From Enhydrobacter aerosaccus (GTDB taxonomy: Bacteria; Pseudomonadota; Alphaproteobacteria; Reyranellales; Reyranellaceae): a DNA stretch of 64,000 nucleotides. Location: NCBI RefSeq assembly GCF_900167455.1, contig NZ_FUWJ01000005.1:186001-250000 (forward strand), read 5' to 3'. Position 1 is the stretch's first letter. Each line of letters begins with the position of its first letter. Positions 27,175 through 35,802 of the stretch are shown here, in pieces. The notes beneath the pieces are model-generated. The model searched no databases. It had not been told where the DNA came from and saw only the letters and a list, made by a program, of their open reading frames with translations. The translations under genes and the position numbers were made by a program.

Positions 27175-28128
27175 ATGCTGCGCCGCACTTTCATGTCGGC
27201 CCTTGGCGTCGCCATCGCGAGCCCGGCCTTGGCAGACACATGGCCGAACCGTCAGATCAAGGTGATCGTGCCCTATCCGCCTGGCGGCCCGACCGACATC
27301 TCGGCGCGCATCGTTCTCGAGAAGGCGGGTCATCTTCTCGGTCAGCCTGTCCTGTTCGACAACAAAGGCGGCGCATCGGGAATGCTGGGCGCCGAGGTCG
27401 CGAAGAACCAGCCAGCCGATGGCTATACGTTCCTGGCCACTACCGTGGCGATGCTCGCGATCACCGGTCATCTCCAGCCGATCCCTGTCGATCCGGCCAA
27501 GGATTTCGTCACCGTCGCGCGCATGTCGACATCCTGGATGGCGCTCGCGATCCATCCGTCGGTGCCGGCCAATACGCTGGCCGAGTTCGTGGCCTACGTG
27601 AAGGCCAATCCGGGCAAGGTGAACTTCGGCTCCGCCGGGCTCGGCACCATCACCCAGTTGTTCGGCGAAATGCTGAACATCGAGGCGGGCATCAAAATGA
27701 CCCACGTCCCCTACAAGGGCAGCGCGCAGGCTACGCAGGATCTCCTCGGCGGGCAGATTCAGGCGCAATTCGATCAGACCGTGCTGCCGCACATCCTCGC
27801 CGGACGCCTCAAGGGCCTGGCCATCATCAATGACTCGCGCTGGCCGCAGAAGCCCGACATCCCAACCTTGCGCGAACAGGGCTACGGCAAGGAAGGCGGC
27901 GAGAGCTGGTACGGCCTGCTGGCGCCAGCGGGAACGCCCGATCCGATCGTGCAGGCGATGGCCAAGGCGATCGAGGAGTCGGTCAAGTCGCCGGATGTGA
28001 TCGACAAGCTCGACAAGGGCGGCGCCAAGCCGACTTATCTCAGTCCGGCCGACATGCGCGCCCAGGTCGAGCGCGAGAGCCGTATGTTCGGCGACATCAT
28101 CAAGCGCGGCAACATAACGTTGCAGTAG
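27175..28128 (+). CDS. Bug/TctC-type periplasmic binding protein
   Basis: This 317-residue protein has a signal peptide (LRRTFMSALGVAIASPALA) and the Bug-family core: WPNRQIKVIVPYPPGGPTD near residue 25 and a VNFGSAGLGT segment near residue 145. Such proteins bind carboxylated compounds for tripartite tricarboxylate transporters. No TctA/TctB partner is adjacent, which is normal for this expanded family. Confidence 0.92.
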   Translation: MLRRTFMSALGVAIASPALADTWPNRQIKVIVPYPPGGPTDISARIVLEKAGHLLGQPVLFDNKGGASGMLGAEVAKNQPADGYTFLATTVAMLAITGHLQPIPVDPAKDFVTVARMSTSWMALAIHPSVPANTLAEFVAYVKANPGKVNFGSAGLGTITQLFGEMLNIEAGIKMTHVPYKGSAQATQDLLGGQIQAQFDQTVLPHILAGRLKGLAIINDSRWPQKPDIPTLREQGYGKEGGESWYGLLAPAGTPDPIVQAMAKAIEESVKSPDVIDKLDKGGAKPTYLSPADMRAQVERESRMFGDIIKRGNITLQ

Positions 28129-28159
28129 GCGGGGCGGCGACGGTGGGTTGGCCGCGCCT

Positions 28160-29479
28160 TCATCGTCCGAACCAGGCGCGCGGCCACAGGCACGAAAACA
28201 ACAGTGCCGCGAGTAACCCACCGCCGGCGGCCATGAAGGCAAACCGGTAGCCAGTGAGGAAGCCATCGATGCCGGCCTGGCCGGCGGCTCCCCTGGCCTG
28301 GAGCGCGCTCAGCACCGCCGCGCCACTCACCACCCCAACCGTGCGCGTCAGCAGGGCGAGCGCGCCGGCGACGCCACGATCCCGACGCGCCAGGCTGCTG
28401 GTCACGATGTCGGTATAGGCCACGACCAGCAGACCATAAGCACTCCCCTCGATCAGCAGGAGCAGCGCCAGCACGGGCAACGGCGTGCCGGCCGTGGTCC
28501 AGGCCAGCGCCATCAGGCTCACGGCAACGACGAGCACCCCGGCAAAGGCTGTTGGTCGCTGGCCGAGCCGCGGCACCAGGCGCGCAGCCAGTGGTGCGCC
28601 GGCGGTGCCGCCGACAAAAGCCAGGGCGATCATCAGGCCGGCACCCGAGGCCGACAGGCCGAGAACGTTGATCAGGTAATACGGCGTGAGCAGCAGGATG
28701 GCGAAGCTCGCGAGGTTGGCGAGCACGCTCAGAAGGTTCGGAATCGTGAAGCGCGCATCGGCAAACAGGCTTGGACGCAGGATCGGTTCCTCGAACCTGC
28801 TCTCGTGGCGAACAAAGCGCGCCAGCGCCCATGCGGCGGCCGTGACAAGGGCCAACGGCTGTGAGGCCGGCACGGCGCGCTGGGACAGCACCAGGGCAAG
28901 CAACAGCGACGTCATCGAGAAGGCGAGCAACAAGGCCCCGATCGCATCGAATGGTCGATTGTCCGGCTTTGGCGACGGCAGCAAGGGAGACAAGGCCAAG
29001 GTCGCCAAGGCGAGCGGCACCCGCATCCAATAGACGGCGGGCCAATCCCAGAGTTGCACCAGCACGCCGCCCAGCAACGGACCGATCGTCGAGGCGAGCG
29101 CCTGACCAGCGGCAAAACCCGCCAAGGCCTTGGTGCGGTTCTGCTCGCTGTAGAGCGAGGTGGAGAGGGCCGGACCGCAGGCCAGAGCAAGAGCGGTACC
29201 GATGCCCTGCCCGGCCCGCGCCCACAGGAACAGCGGCCAGGACGGCGCCATCGCACAGGCGGCGCATCCGACAGCAGACAGGATCAGGCCGAGCTGGAAG
29301 ACAAGACGATGGCCGAACAGGTCGCCCAGCTTGCCGCAGACCAGCATGAGCGAGCCATAGACCAGCACATAACAAATCACCAGCCACTGCACCTCGCCCA
29401 GAGGCAGGCCGAAGTGTGAGGTGATCGCCGGAAGCGCAACGTTGACCGCGATGTCGAGAGGGCCCATCGCGGCCCCCAT
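28160..29479 (-). CDS. MFS transporter (DHA2-like, 14-helix type)
   Basis: This is a multi-spanning exporter-type MFS protein. The N-terminal GPLDIAVNVALPAI and WLVICYVLVYGSLMLVCGKL segments with LGDLFGHR (motif A) fit the EmrB/QacA-like DHA2 group. The frame stays open far upstream inside the dienelactone hydrolase gene, without a usable start. I chose the ATG at 29479, but the first helix appears to begin about 6 residues earlier, so a CTG at 29518 that overlaps the hydrolase stop is an alternative. The gene probably forms an operon with the hydrolase. Confidence 0.8.
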   Translation of the reverse strand: MGAAMGPLDIAVNVALPAITSHFGLPLGEVQWLVICYVLVYGSLMLVCGKLGDLFGHRLVFQLGLILSAVGCAACAMAPSWPLFLWARAGQGIGTALALACGPALSTSLYSEQNRTKALAGFAAGQALASTIGPLLGGVLVQLWDWPAVYWMRVPLALATLALSPLLPSPKPDNRPFDAIGALLLAFSMTSLLLALVLSQRAVPASQPLALVTAAAWALARFVRHESRFEEPILRPSLFADARFTIPNLLSVLANLASFAILLLTPYYLINVLGLSASGAGLMIALAFVGGTAGAPLAARLVPRLGQRPTAFAGVLVVAVSLMALAWTTAGTPLPVLALLLLIEGSAYGLLVVAYTDIVTSSLARRDRGVAGALALLTRTVGVVSGAAVLSALQARGAAGQAGIDGFLTGYRFAFMAAGGGLLAALLFSCLWPRAWFGR

Positions 29480-29514
29480 CCCGACGATCGCCAGCCCGAT
29501 GGCCGGACGGACGG

Positions 29515-30174
29515 TCAGAGGTGCTTGCTCAGGAAGGCGAGCGTGCGATCCCAGGCCTGCTTGGCGGCAGTCGCGTCGTAGGCCGCGCCGTCGTCCTTTG
29601 CGAAGCCGTGCCCGGCATCGTAGCGATAGATCTCCGGCTTGTTGCCGGCACTGGTCATGGCCTTCTCGAAGTCGTTGACGACCTGCGGCGTGCACCAGTC
29701 GTCGCGGTTGGCGAAGTGCCCCTGGATCGGCACCTTGATCTTTGCCGGATCGGCAAGCTGCGTCGGCGGCACGCCGTAGTAAGGGACGCCACAGGCAACG
29801 CCGGGCACGCGGGCACAGGCGGCAATCGTGAGAGCGCCGCCCATGCAGAACCCCATGACCCCGACTTTTCGGCTAATACCGGCCAGATGCGCCACGGCGC
29901 CGGCAATGTCCTGATCGGACGCGCCGACAAAATCCAGGCCGGTCATGAGATGGTTGGCTTCGTCCGGCTTCTGCGTCACGCGGCCCTTATACAGATCGGG
30001 TGCCAGGGCGTTGTAGCCGGCGGCGGCGAAGCGGTCGGCAACGCGCTTGATCTGATCGTTCAGCCCCCACCATTCCTGGATCACGACAAGGCCCGGCTTG
30101 TCCTTGCCGGCCTCTGCCAGATAGCCCTTGCACGTCGAGCCATCGGGACGCTTGAAATCGATCATGCTGCCCAT
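29515..30174 (-). CDS. Dienelactone hydrolase family protein
   Basis: This is a 219-residue alpha/beta hydrolase. The nucleophile elbow is GVMGFCMGGAL with a cysteine, as in dienelactone hydrolase. The supporting residues are visible in VVIQEWWGLN (Glu), NRDDWCTP (Asp) and DAGHGF (His). These enzymes open lactone rings in chloro-aromatic degradation, though many relatives have other ester substrates. It lies 27 bases after the acyl-CoA synthetase gene. Confidence 0.92.
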   Translation of the reverse strand: MGSMIDFKRPDGSTCKGYLAEAGKDKPGLVVIQEWWGLNDQIKRVADRFAAAGYNALAPDLYKGRVTQKPDEANHLMTGLDFVGASDQDIAGAVAHLAGISRKVGVMGFCMGGALTIAACARVPGVACGVPYYGVPPTQLADPAKIKVPIQGHFANRDDWCTPQVVNDFEKAMTSAGNKPEIYRYDAGHGFAKDDGAAYDATAAKQAWDRTLAFLSKHL

Positions 30175-30201
30175 CCTGTCCTCCTCCAGTCGTCCGCAAT
30201 C

Positions 30202-31722
30202 CTACAGCAGGGTGCGAAGCTCGGTTTTGAGTATCTTGCCGTAATTGTTCTTCGGCAGCGCCTTGATGAAGCGGTAGTCCTTGGGCCGTTTGAAGCGGGC
30301 AATGTTCTCGAGACAGAGCTGGTCGAGTTCGGCCGATGTCAGTGTCATGCCCGGTCGAGTCACGACGAAGGCCACGACTTCTTCGCCCCATTCCGGGTGC
30401 GTCCGTCCGACCACCGAACATTCCGCCACCGCCGGGTGCAGGTTCAGAACGTCCTCGATCTCGCGCGGATAGATGTTGCTGCCGCCGGAGATGATCATGT
30501 CCTTGGACCGGTCCTTGAGGGTCAGGAAACCATCCTCGTCGAAGGCACCGACATCGCCAGTCCAGAGCCAGCCATTGCGCAGTGACTTGGCCGTCGCCTC
30601 GGAATTGTTCCAGTAACCCGACATCACCGTGTCACCCTTGACGATGATCTCGCCCACCTCGCCGGCCGGAAGCCGACGCCCCTCCTCATCGACCACCCGC
30701 ACCTCGACACAGGTAGCGGCGACGCCCGCGGAAGCAAGTCGCGCTTCCCAGCGCGGATGATCGCGCAGGGCATGCATCGCGCGTGACAGGTGGGTTATGG
30801 TCATCGGGCTCTCGCCCTGCCCATAGAGCTGGCACAGCACGTCGCCCAACGTATCCATTGCCCGCTTGAGATCGCTTACATACATGGGCGCGCCGCCATA
30901 GGAGATCAGCCGCAATGCGCCCGGCTTGAGATCGCCGACCACCGAATGCTCCACCAGACGCTTCACCATGGTGGGCGCGAGAAAGATGCTGCAATCAGGC
31001 CAGCGGTTCATGAGCTCGACGGTCTCAGGCACATCGTATTTGCCGCTCTCGGGGAAGACCTGCGTCACGCCTCGCGCCAGCATGGGAAAATTCCAGAGGC
31101 CCGAGCCATGGCTGATGGGCGCGGCATGGACCATCGAGCCGCCTGCCACAGGACGGTCGACATCGGCGTAATAGTTGAGGGTCATGGCCAGGAGATTGCG
31201 ATGGCTGAGCACGGCTCCCTTCGGTCGACCGGTCGTGCCCGAGGTATAGAAGAGCCAGGCGGGATCGGTGGGCTCACAATCGGTCATCAGGCTTGGATCG
31301 CCGACCGCCATGAAGCTGTAGGCACGCGTCGTGACATCGACGATTTCCTTCAGGGCCGACGCATCCTGCGCCGCCTCGGCAATGCTTGTCGCCAGATCGG
31401 GCGTGACGAAACAAAGCTTGGCCCCGGAATTTTCCAGGATGTAGGCGAATTCCTTGGCGTGCAGCTTCGCATTCATCGGCACGGCACAAAGACCGGCATG
31501 CCAGATCGCGTACATGACCTCGATCGACTCGACACAATTGGACAAGGCGAAGGCGACGCGATCGCCGATCTCCAGGCCGAACCGCACGCGCAGATGCGTG
31601 CTCATCACCGACACCTTGCGCCACAGATCGCGGTAGCTGCCGTGTGCCTGCATCCCGCGCGCGAGCGCCACTTGGTCGCGGAATTCTTGTGACGATCCGA
31701 GCAGGAGATGAGCGATATTCAT
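30202..31722 (-). CDS. AMP-dependent acyl-CoA synthetase
   Basis: This 506-residue enzyme activates a carboxylic acid with ATP and CoA. The AMP-binding motif is LFYTSGTTGRPKGAVLSH near residue 165. The C-terminal domain has GWLWTGDVGAFDEDGFL and DRSKDMIISGGSNIYPREIE, and the catalytic lysine region PKNNYGKILK. I use the ATG at 31722; a longer frame to 31809 would run into the divergent FAD gene. The acyl chain used is unknown. Confidence 0.92.
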   Translation of the reverse strand: MNIAHLLLGSSQEFRDQVALARGMQAHGSYRDLWRKVSVMSTHLRVRFGLEIGDRVAFALSNCVESIEVMYAIWHAGLCAVPMNAKLHAKEFAYILENSGAKLCFVTPDLATSIAEAAQDASALKEIVDVTTRAYSFMAVGDPSLMTDCEPTDPAWLFYTSGTTGRPKGAVLSHRNLLAMTLNYYADVDRPVAGGSMVHAAPISHGSGLWNFPMLARGVTQVFPESGKYDVPETVELMNRWPDCSIFLAPTMVKRLVEHSVVGDLKPGALRLISYGGAPMYVSDLKRAMDTLGDVLCQLYGQGESPMTITHLSRAMHALRDHPRWEARLASAGVAATCVEVRVVDEEGRRLPAGEVGEIIVKGDTVMSGYWNNSEATAKSLRNGWLWTGDVGAFDEDGFLTLKDRSKDMIISGGSNIYPREIEDVLNLHPAVAECSVVGRTHPEWGEEVVAFVVTRPGMTLTSAELDQLCLENIARFKRPKDYRFIKALPKNNYGKILKTELRTLL

Positions 31723-31771
31723 GGCGGCCCGACTATTGCAGGCGGACCGCTCACCTTGCAATGTGGGGCTT

Positions 31772-32902
31772 ATGCAGGAATTCGATTTCGCCATTGTCGG
31801 CGCCGGCATCGCTGGCGTGTCCGCAGCCTACAGCCTTGCGCCGCACGCCCGTGTCGTGATCCTGGAGCGCGAGACTGTCGCCGCCTATCACACCACCGGA
31901 CGGTCGGCCGCTCTTCATTCCGAGACCTACGGCAGCGCCGAGATCAGGGCGATCACCGTGGCCTCCGGGCGGTTCTATCGCAAGCCGCCAGAGGGATTTG
32001 CCGACCATCCTCTCCTGACGCCGCGGGGAGCGCTGATTGCCGGCCGGGCGGAGCAGCAGGCCGCGCTGCGAACCGCCGCCGCCGAGTTCGCGAAGCTGGT
32101 CCCGACCGTGCGCTGGCTCGATCCAGAAGAGGCTTTGCGCATCCAACCCCTGTTCAAGCCTGAGTCTGTCGAGGGCGGCGCGATCTTCGAGCCCGAGGCG
32201 GACGATATGGATGTCGCCTCGATCCATGGCGGCTTTCTGCGCGGAGCCCGCGCGGCCGGCGCGGCCCTGCGTCTCGAGGCCGAGGTGACGACGCTGGCGC
32301 GCAAGGACGGACGCTGGCTGATCACCTTGCGCGGCGGCGACACGCTGGCCGCCACCAACGTCATCAACGCTGCGGGGGCGTGGGCAGACGTGCTGGCCGG
32401 CTTGGCCGAAGCCGCACCCGTCGGCTTGGTTCCAAAGCGGCGCACGGCCTTCACCTTCGATTCGCCGCCCGGCCTCGACATCAGCGCGCTGCCGATGGCG
32501 ATCGATTTCGACGAATCCTTCTATTTCAAACCGGAAGTCGGCCAGTTCCTCGCCTCGCCCGCCGACGAGACTCCGTCGCCGCCCTGCGATGCCCAACCCG
32601 AGGAGATGGACGTCGCCATCGCCGTCGACCGCATCGAAACAGCCACCACCCTGCAGATCCGCCGGATCAAGAACAAATGGGCCGGACTGCGCAGCTTCGT
32701 CGCCGACAAGAACCTGGTGGTCGGCTACGACAAGAAAGCCCCTGGCTTCTTCTGGCTGGCCGGCCAGGGCGGCTACGGCATCCAGACCGGCGCCGCCGCC
32801 GGCCGTCTCGCCGCCAGCCTCGCCCTCGGGCAAGGCCTGCCGATCGACATCGCTGACCTCGGCGTCACCGAAGAAGCGCTTTCTCCGGCGCGTTTTGGAT
32901 GA
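31772..32902 (+). CDS. FAD-dependent oxidoreductase (D-amino-acid/glycine oxidase-like)
   Basis: This is a 376-residue DAO-family flavoprotein. The FAD-binding fold is seen at the N terminus as FAIVGAGIAGVSAAYSL, with ILERE ending the second strand. The middle has TNVINAAGAWAD and the C terminus has WLAGQGGYGIQTGAAAGRL, the second FAD contact. The start at 31772 places the glycine motif right at the N terminus as usual; an upstream ATG at 31721 would overlap the divergent synthetase gene. It is the last host gene before the prophage. Confidence 0.9.
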   Translation: MQEFDFAIVGAGIAGVSAAYSLAPHARVVILERETVAAYHTTGRSAALHSETYGSAEIRAITVASGRFYRKPPEGFADHPLLTPRGALIAGRAEQQAALRTAAAEFAKLVPTVRWLDPEEALRIQPLFKPESVEGGAIFEPEADDMDVASIHGGFLRGARAAGAALRLEAEVTTLARKDGRWLITLRGGDTLAATNVINAAGAWADVLAGLAEAAPVGLVPKRRTAFTFDSPPGLDISALPMAIDFDESFYFKPEVGQFLASPADETPSPPCDAQPEEMDVAIAVDRIETATTLQIRRIKNKWAGLRSFVADKNLVVGYDKKAPGFFWLAGQGGYGIQTGAAAGRLAASLALGQGLPIDIADLGVTEEALSPARFG

Positions 32903-32910
32903 CGGCATTA

Positions 32911-32938
32911 GCCTGTGGGCTTGAGGCGATGCCCACGG
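32911..32938 (+). terminator. Hairpin after the FAD oxidoreductase gene
   Basis: GTGGGC (32915-32920) pairs with GCCCAC (32931-32936) across a 10-base loop, with GCC/GGC partly extending the stem. There is no T run, so termination is uncertain. Between here and the tRNA at 33013 I see nothing else. Confidence 0.3.
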
Positions 32939-33012
32939 CCATAGACGACGGCTAAGGACGGCGGCATAAGCGATGGCCTCGTCCGTCAACCGCCGAGCCG
33001 GTGACCGTACGT

Positions 33013-33056
33013 GCCCCCGTGGCGGAACAGGTAGACGCCAGGGACTTAAAATCCCC
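33013..33056 (+). tRNA. tRNA-Leu(UAA), 5' half only
   Basis: The sequence begins GCCCCCGTGGCGGAACAGG and continues with a D arm and an anticodon arm whose loop is CTTAAAA; the anticodon is TAA at 33047-33049. The 3' strand of the anticodon stem keeps only four pairs (TCCC), and an A-C mismatch follows where the stem should close. After that no variable arm, T arm or matching acceptor strand (expected CGGGGGC) is present. The gene is thus cut within the anticodon stem by the prophage. Whether the 3' half or a restored copy exists at the far end cannot be seen here. Confidence 0.85.
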
Positions 33057-33060
33057 CGGG
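33041..33060. other. Probable left attachment site (attL core) in the tRNA anticodon arm
   Basis: The switch from tRNA to phage sequence occurs at about 33055-33057, right after the anticodon stem. The core shared with the phage attachment site probably includes the GGGACTTAAAATCCC stem-loop. Its exact limits need the right-hand junction, which is outside the window. Confidence 0.6.
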
Positions 33061-33066
33061 ATTTAA

Positions 33067-33183
33067 TCAGTGATCCCGTTGCATCGCACTTAACTCTTAC
33101 GCTATAAGCCTTTAGCCACCGTGGTCCGGACGCTTGCCTACATTGTCAGTGATCCCGGTGGATTTCGTAAGTGATCCCGGAAG
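33067..33183 (+). repeat. Three direct AGTGATCCCG repeats between attL and the RNA polymerase gene
   Basis: The 10-base unit AGTGATCCCG occurs at 33069-33078, 33148-33157 and 33170-33179; two of the copies also share a preceding TC and two a following G. A decayed copy (AGTGATCTC) lies at 35660-35668 just after the RNA polymerase gene. A partial inverted copy (CCGGGAT) lies at the tRNA junction. Spacings of 79 and 22 bases suit protein-binding sites. They may be integrase arm sites or repressor operators. Confidence 0.7.
33079..33108 (+). promoter_or_regulatory. Putative host-type promoter for the phage RNA polymerase gene
   Basis: TTGCAT (33079-33084) and TATAAG (33103-33108) are 18 bases apart, a fair match to a sigma-70 promoter. 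The first AGTGATCCCG repeat ends at 33078, touching the -35 hexamer, and two more copies lie downstream before the gene, so a protein bound to the repeats could control this promoter. Confidence 0.45.
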
Positions 33184-33192
33184 GTGACCAGC

Positions 33193-35649
33193 ATGGGCAA
33201 TATGTGGGAAGAACAAAGAAGGATCGAAGAAGAAGCGACCCTGGAGGGCGTCCGCCGTGCCGCTCGGGCCATGGAAAAGGCCCAGGCCAAATCCCGCGAG
33301 GCGACTACTCAGGCGGGCTCCGCAATGGTCCGCCGGATCGTGGTCCCGATGGAAGCCCTACTGGCCGCCGATCTGGAGAAGCGATCCGCCGGCAAGGCCA
33401 CCAAGGGGGGCTCTCTCCTGAAGCCTCTCAGGGGCATCGATACGCGCCTCCTGTGCGTCACCGCGACCCGCGCCGCCCTCTCCCGTATGTCCCAGCCCAC
33501 AAAGCTCACGGCCCTCTGTAGGCGCATCGGGGAGGCCCTGGAGGACGAATACGTGTGGGCTCGCTGGGAGCGGCTCAACAAAGGGCAGGCCCGAGCGGTC
33601 CGGAAACGGGTGGAGCAATCCCCCAGCGCGCACCAGCGCCGAGCAGCCCTCCGGGGGTTCGCACGCAACTGGGAGAAGCGCGCCCTCACGGACGCCTGGA
33701 CGACCTACCGCCTCTGCGGTGTGGGCCTCCGGTTCATTGACTACCTCGTGCAGCTCGATGTGTTTGAGCTGACCAAGGTTCCCTCCGGACGCAAGGGCAA
33801 GTCCAAGCCGGCCCACGCCGTGCAGCTCACCCCGCAAGCCGCCGAGTGGATAAAGGAGATGAGCGACTTCCTCTCCGTCAACCGTCCCCTCAACTGGCCG
33901 CTGGTCATCCCGCCCGTTCCCTGGACGACACCCTCAGGCGGCGGCTTCCACTTCAGAGAGGGCATCGATCACCCGCTCGTGCCGCGTCCCCTGAAGCCCC
34001 TCCCGCTCATCCGCCGATCCTCCGCCGAGCAACGGGCGAGGCTCCTGAAGGCTGACCTCACGGTGGTCTATGCGGGTCTCAACGCGGCCCAGGCAACGGC
34101 CTGGAGGATCAACCCCAAGGTCCACTCCGTGATGCTGCGGATGATGGAAGATGGAAGGGGAGGCCCTGGGCTCACCGCTCTTGATCCAATGGTACTACCC
34201 GGCCGGCTTCCCGATGAAGAAGCGGCCGATCCTGAGAAGCTCCGCGCCCACAAGACGCAAATTCGGAAGATCAAGCGAGCTAACGCGGCCATGGTCTCCA
34301 AGCGGTTTGCTCAAGCACGCACCCTCACCGCCGCCCGGAAGTTCGTCACCTACCCCGCGATCTACTTCGCTTATCAGGTGGACTTCCGGGGACGTGTCTA
34401 TGCGTGCTCGGACGATCTCTCGCCGCAGGGCAACGATCTTCAACGGGGCCTCTTGGAGTTTGCTCAGGGCGACCCTCTCGATGCGGATGGGCTTCGCTGG
34501 CTCCTGGTTCACGCGGCCAACTGCTACGGCGTTGACAAGGTGAGCTTCGCGGATCGTGAGCAATGGGCGCGGGACCATCTCGACATGATCTATGCGGTTG
34601 CGGACAACCCGCTTGAGTGCACCGAGTGGCACAATGCGGATGAGAAGGCGCGATGGCAGTTCCTCGCCGCCTGCTTTGCCCTCGCGGACTATCGAGACAA
34701 TCCTACTTCACCTTGCCGCGTCCCGGTGATGCTCGATGGATCGTGCTCGGGTATCCAGCACTACTCCGCACTGATGCGAGATGAGAAGACGGGAGCCGCC
34801 GTCAATCTCGTGCCTGGGGACCACCCTCGCGATCTCTACGGCAATGTTGCCGAGGAGGCCATGCGGTTGCTCGCGGAGAGCCGCGCCGAGTTCTCCCAGG
34901 AGTGGCTCGCGTGGGGTATTGACCGGAAGATCGTCAAGCGGTCCGTCATGGTGCTGCCCTATGGGGGCACCTTCCTGAGCAACCTGGAGTACCTCCGGGA
35001 CAGCGTGCGCAAGCGTTGTGACAGAGAAGGCCGCCCGCCGTGGCTCACCGATGAGAATGAACAAGACGCCTACGTCGCTCTCGCGAAGACTGTATGGGAG
35101 GCGATGCACACGACCATCAAGGGGCCTATCGAAGGGATGAAGTGGGTTCGCTCGGTGGTGCGCGCGTGGGCGGCCCAGCGGCCTCATGTGAAGCTGCGTT
35201 GGACTTCGCCGTGCGGGTTCCCGGTTGAGACGGAGTACGCTGAGCGGGTCCCTTGCGCCCAAGGAGTGGGGGAAATAAAGGGCCAGCCCATAAACTTGGG
35301 TCTCGTTACCTTTTCCAAGGTGCAGGACTGGAGCCGGGCGGAGACCGCCGCCGCTCCCAACTTCGTGCACTCCCTGGACGCCTCGCATCTTCTCTTCTCC
35401 CTCAAGCGCGCACGAGAGGAAGGGATCACGCAACTGGCCGCCGTCCATGATGCCTTCGGGACCACTCCGACAAAGACCGGGCAATTCGCTCGAATACTCC
35501 GCGAGGAGTTCGCCAAGCTGTATCTATGGAACCCGTTTGAGTGCCTTGTTACGGCGTGCCGGGAGGTGGGCGTAGATTGCCCGGACTACCCTGCGGGTGG
35601 CTCTCTCAAACTGGAGGACATAGCAAAGTCTGAATACCTCTTTTCGTGA
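33193..35649 (+). CDS. T7-type single-subunit RNA polymerase
   Basis: This enzyme transcribes the phage's middle and late genes. It has 818 residues from the ATG at 33193, compared with 883 in T7. The ATG is preceded by GGAAGGTG; a GTG at 33184 is also in frame but lies inside that ribosome site. Polymerase motifs are present: VDFRGRVYACSDDLSPQG near residue 398, DGSCSGIQHYSAL near 515, motif B KRSVMVLPYGGTF near 582 and motif C VHDAFGTTP near 752. It is the first phage gene after the attachment site, which means no early host-take-over genes stand before it. Confidence 0.96.
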   Translation: MGNMWEEQRRIEEEATLEGVRRAARAMEKAQAKSREATTQAGSAMVRRIVVPMEALLAADLEKRSAGKATKGGSLLKPLRGIDTRLLCVTATRAALSRMSQPTKLTALCRRIGEALEDEYVWARWERLNKGQARAVRKRVEQSPSAHQRRAALRGFARNWEKRALTDAWTTYRLCGVGLRFIDYLVQLDVFELTKVPSGRKGKSKPAHAVQLTPQAAEWIKEMSDFLSVNRPLNWPLVIPPVPWTTPSGGGFHFREGIDHPLVPRPLKPLPLIRRSSAEQRARLLKADLTVVYAGLNAAQATAWRINPKVHSVMLRMMEDGRGGPGLTALDPMVLPGRLPDEEAADPEKLRAHKTQIRKIKRANAAMVSKRFAQARTLTAARKFVTYPAIYFAYQVDFRGRVYACSDDLSPQGNDLQRGLLEFAQGDPLDADGLRWLLVHAANCYGVDKVSFADREQWARDHLDMIYAVADNPLECTEWHNADEKARWQFLAACFALADYRDNPTSPCRVPVMLDGSCSGIQHYSALMRDEKTGAAVNLVPGDHPRDLYGNVAEEAMRLLAESRAEFSQEWLAWGIDRKIVKRSVMVLPYGGTFLSNLEYLRDSVRKRCDREGRPPWLTDENEQDAYVALAKTVWEAMHTTIKGPIEGMKWVRSVVRAWAAQRPHVKLRWTSPCGFPVETEYAERVPCAQGVGEIKGQPINLGLVTFSKVQDWSRAETAAAPNFVHSLDASHLLFSLKRAREEGITQLAAVHDAFGTTPTKTGQFARILREEFAKLYLWNPFECLVTACREVGVDCPDYPAGGSLKLEDIAKSEYLFS

Positions 35650-35716
35650 CCTTTTTGTTAGTGATCTCAAACAATTACAGGTTCCAGGCGTATAGTGCGG
35701 ACCAACGAACATCGAA

Positions 35717-35735
35717 TTTGGAGGCCGCCATGTAG
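35717..35735 (+). promoter_or_regulatory. Ribosome site followed by a start-stop codon pair (ATG TAG)
   Basis: A strong ribosome site (TTTGGAGG, 35717-35724) is followed five bases later by ATG (35730-35732) and at once by TAG. The ATG sits in the loop of a small perfect hairpin (GCCGC 35724-35728 with GCGGC 35735-35739). It lies about 20 bases downstream of a weak -10-like TATAGT (35691-35696) and about 10 bases before a terminator hairpin, like a leader element. Confidence 0.45.
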
Positions 35736-35745
35736 CGGCAACTAG

Positions 35746-35770
35746 GGGCGGTCCACTCGGCCGCCCTTTT
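35746..35770 (+). terminator. Intrinsic terminator after the RNA polymerase gene
   Basis: GGGCGG (35746-35751) pairs with CCGCCC (35761-35766); a further wobble and C-G pair make an eight-pair stem with a five-base loop. TTTTCCTTTT follows. This is a good intrinsic terminator, or an attenuator for the small early genes downstream. Confidence 0.8.
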
Positions 35771-35802
35771 CCTTTTCAACCTGTCCCGGAGAACCCAACC
35801 AT

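Noticed and set aside
32961..33012. Second tRNA or small RNA before the broken tRNA-Leu
   Set aside because: No cloverleaf or conserved T-arm sequence is present there.
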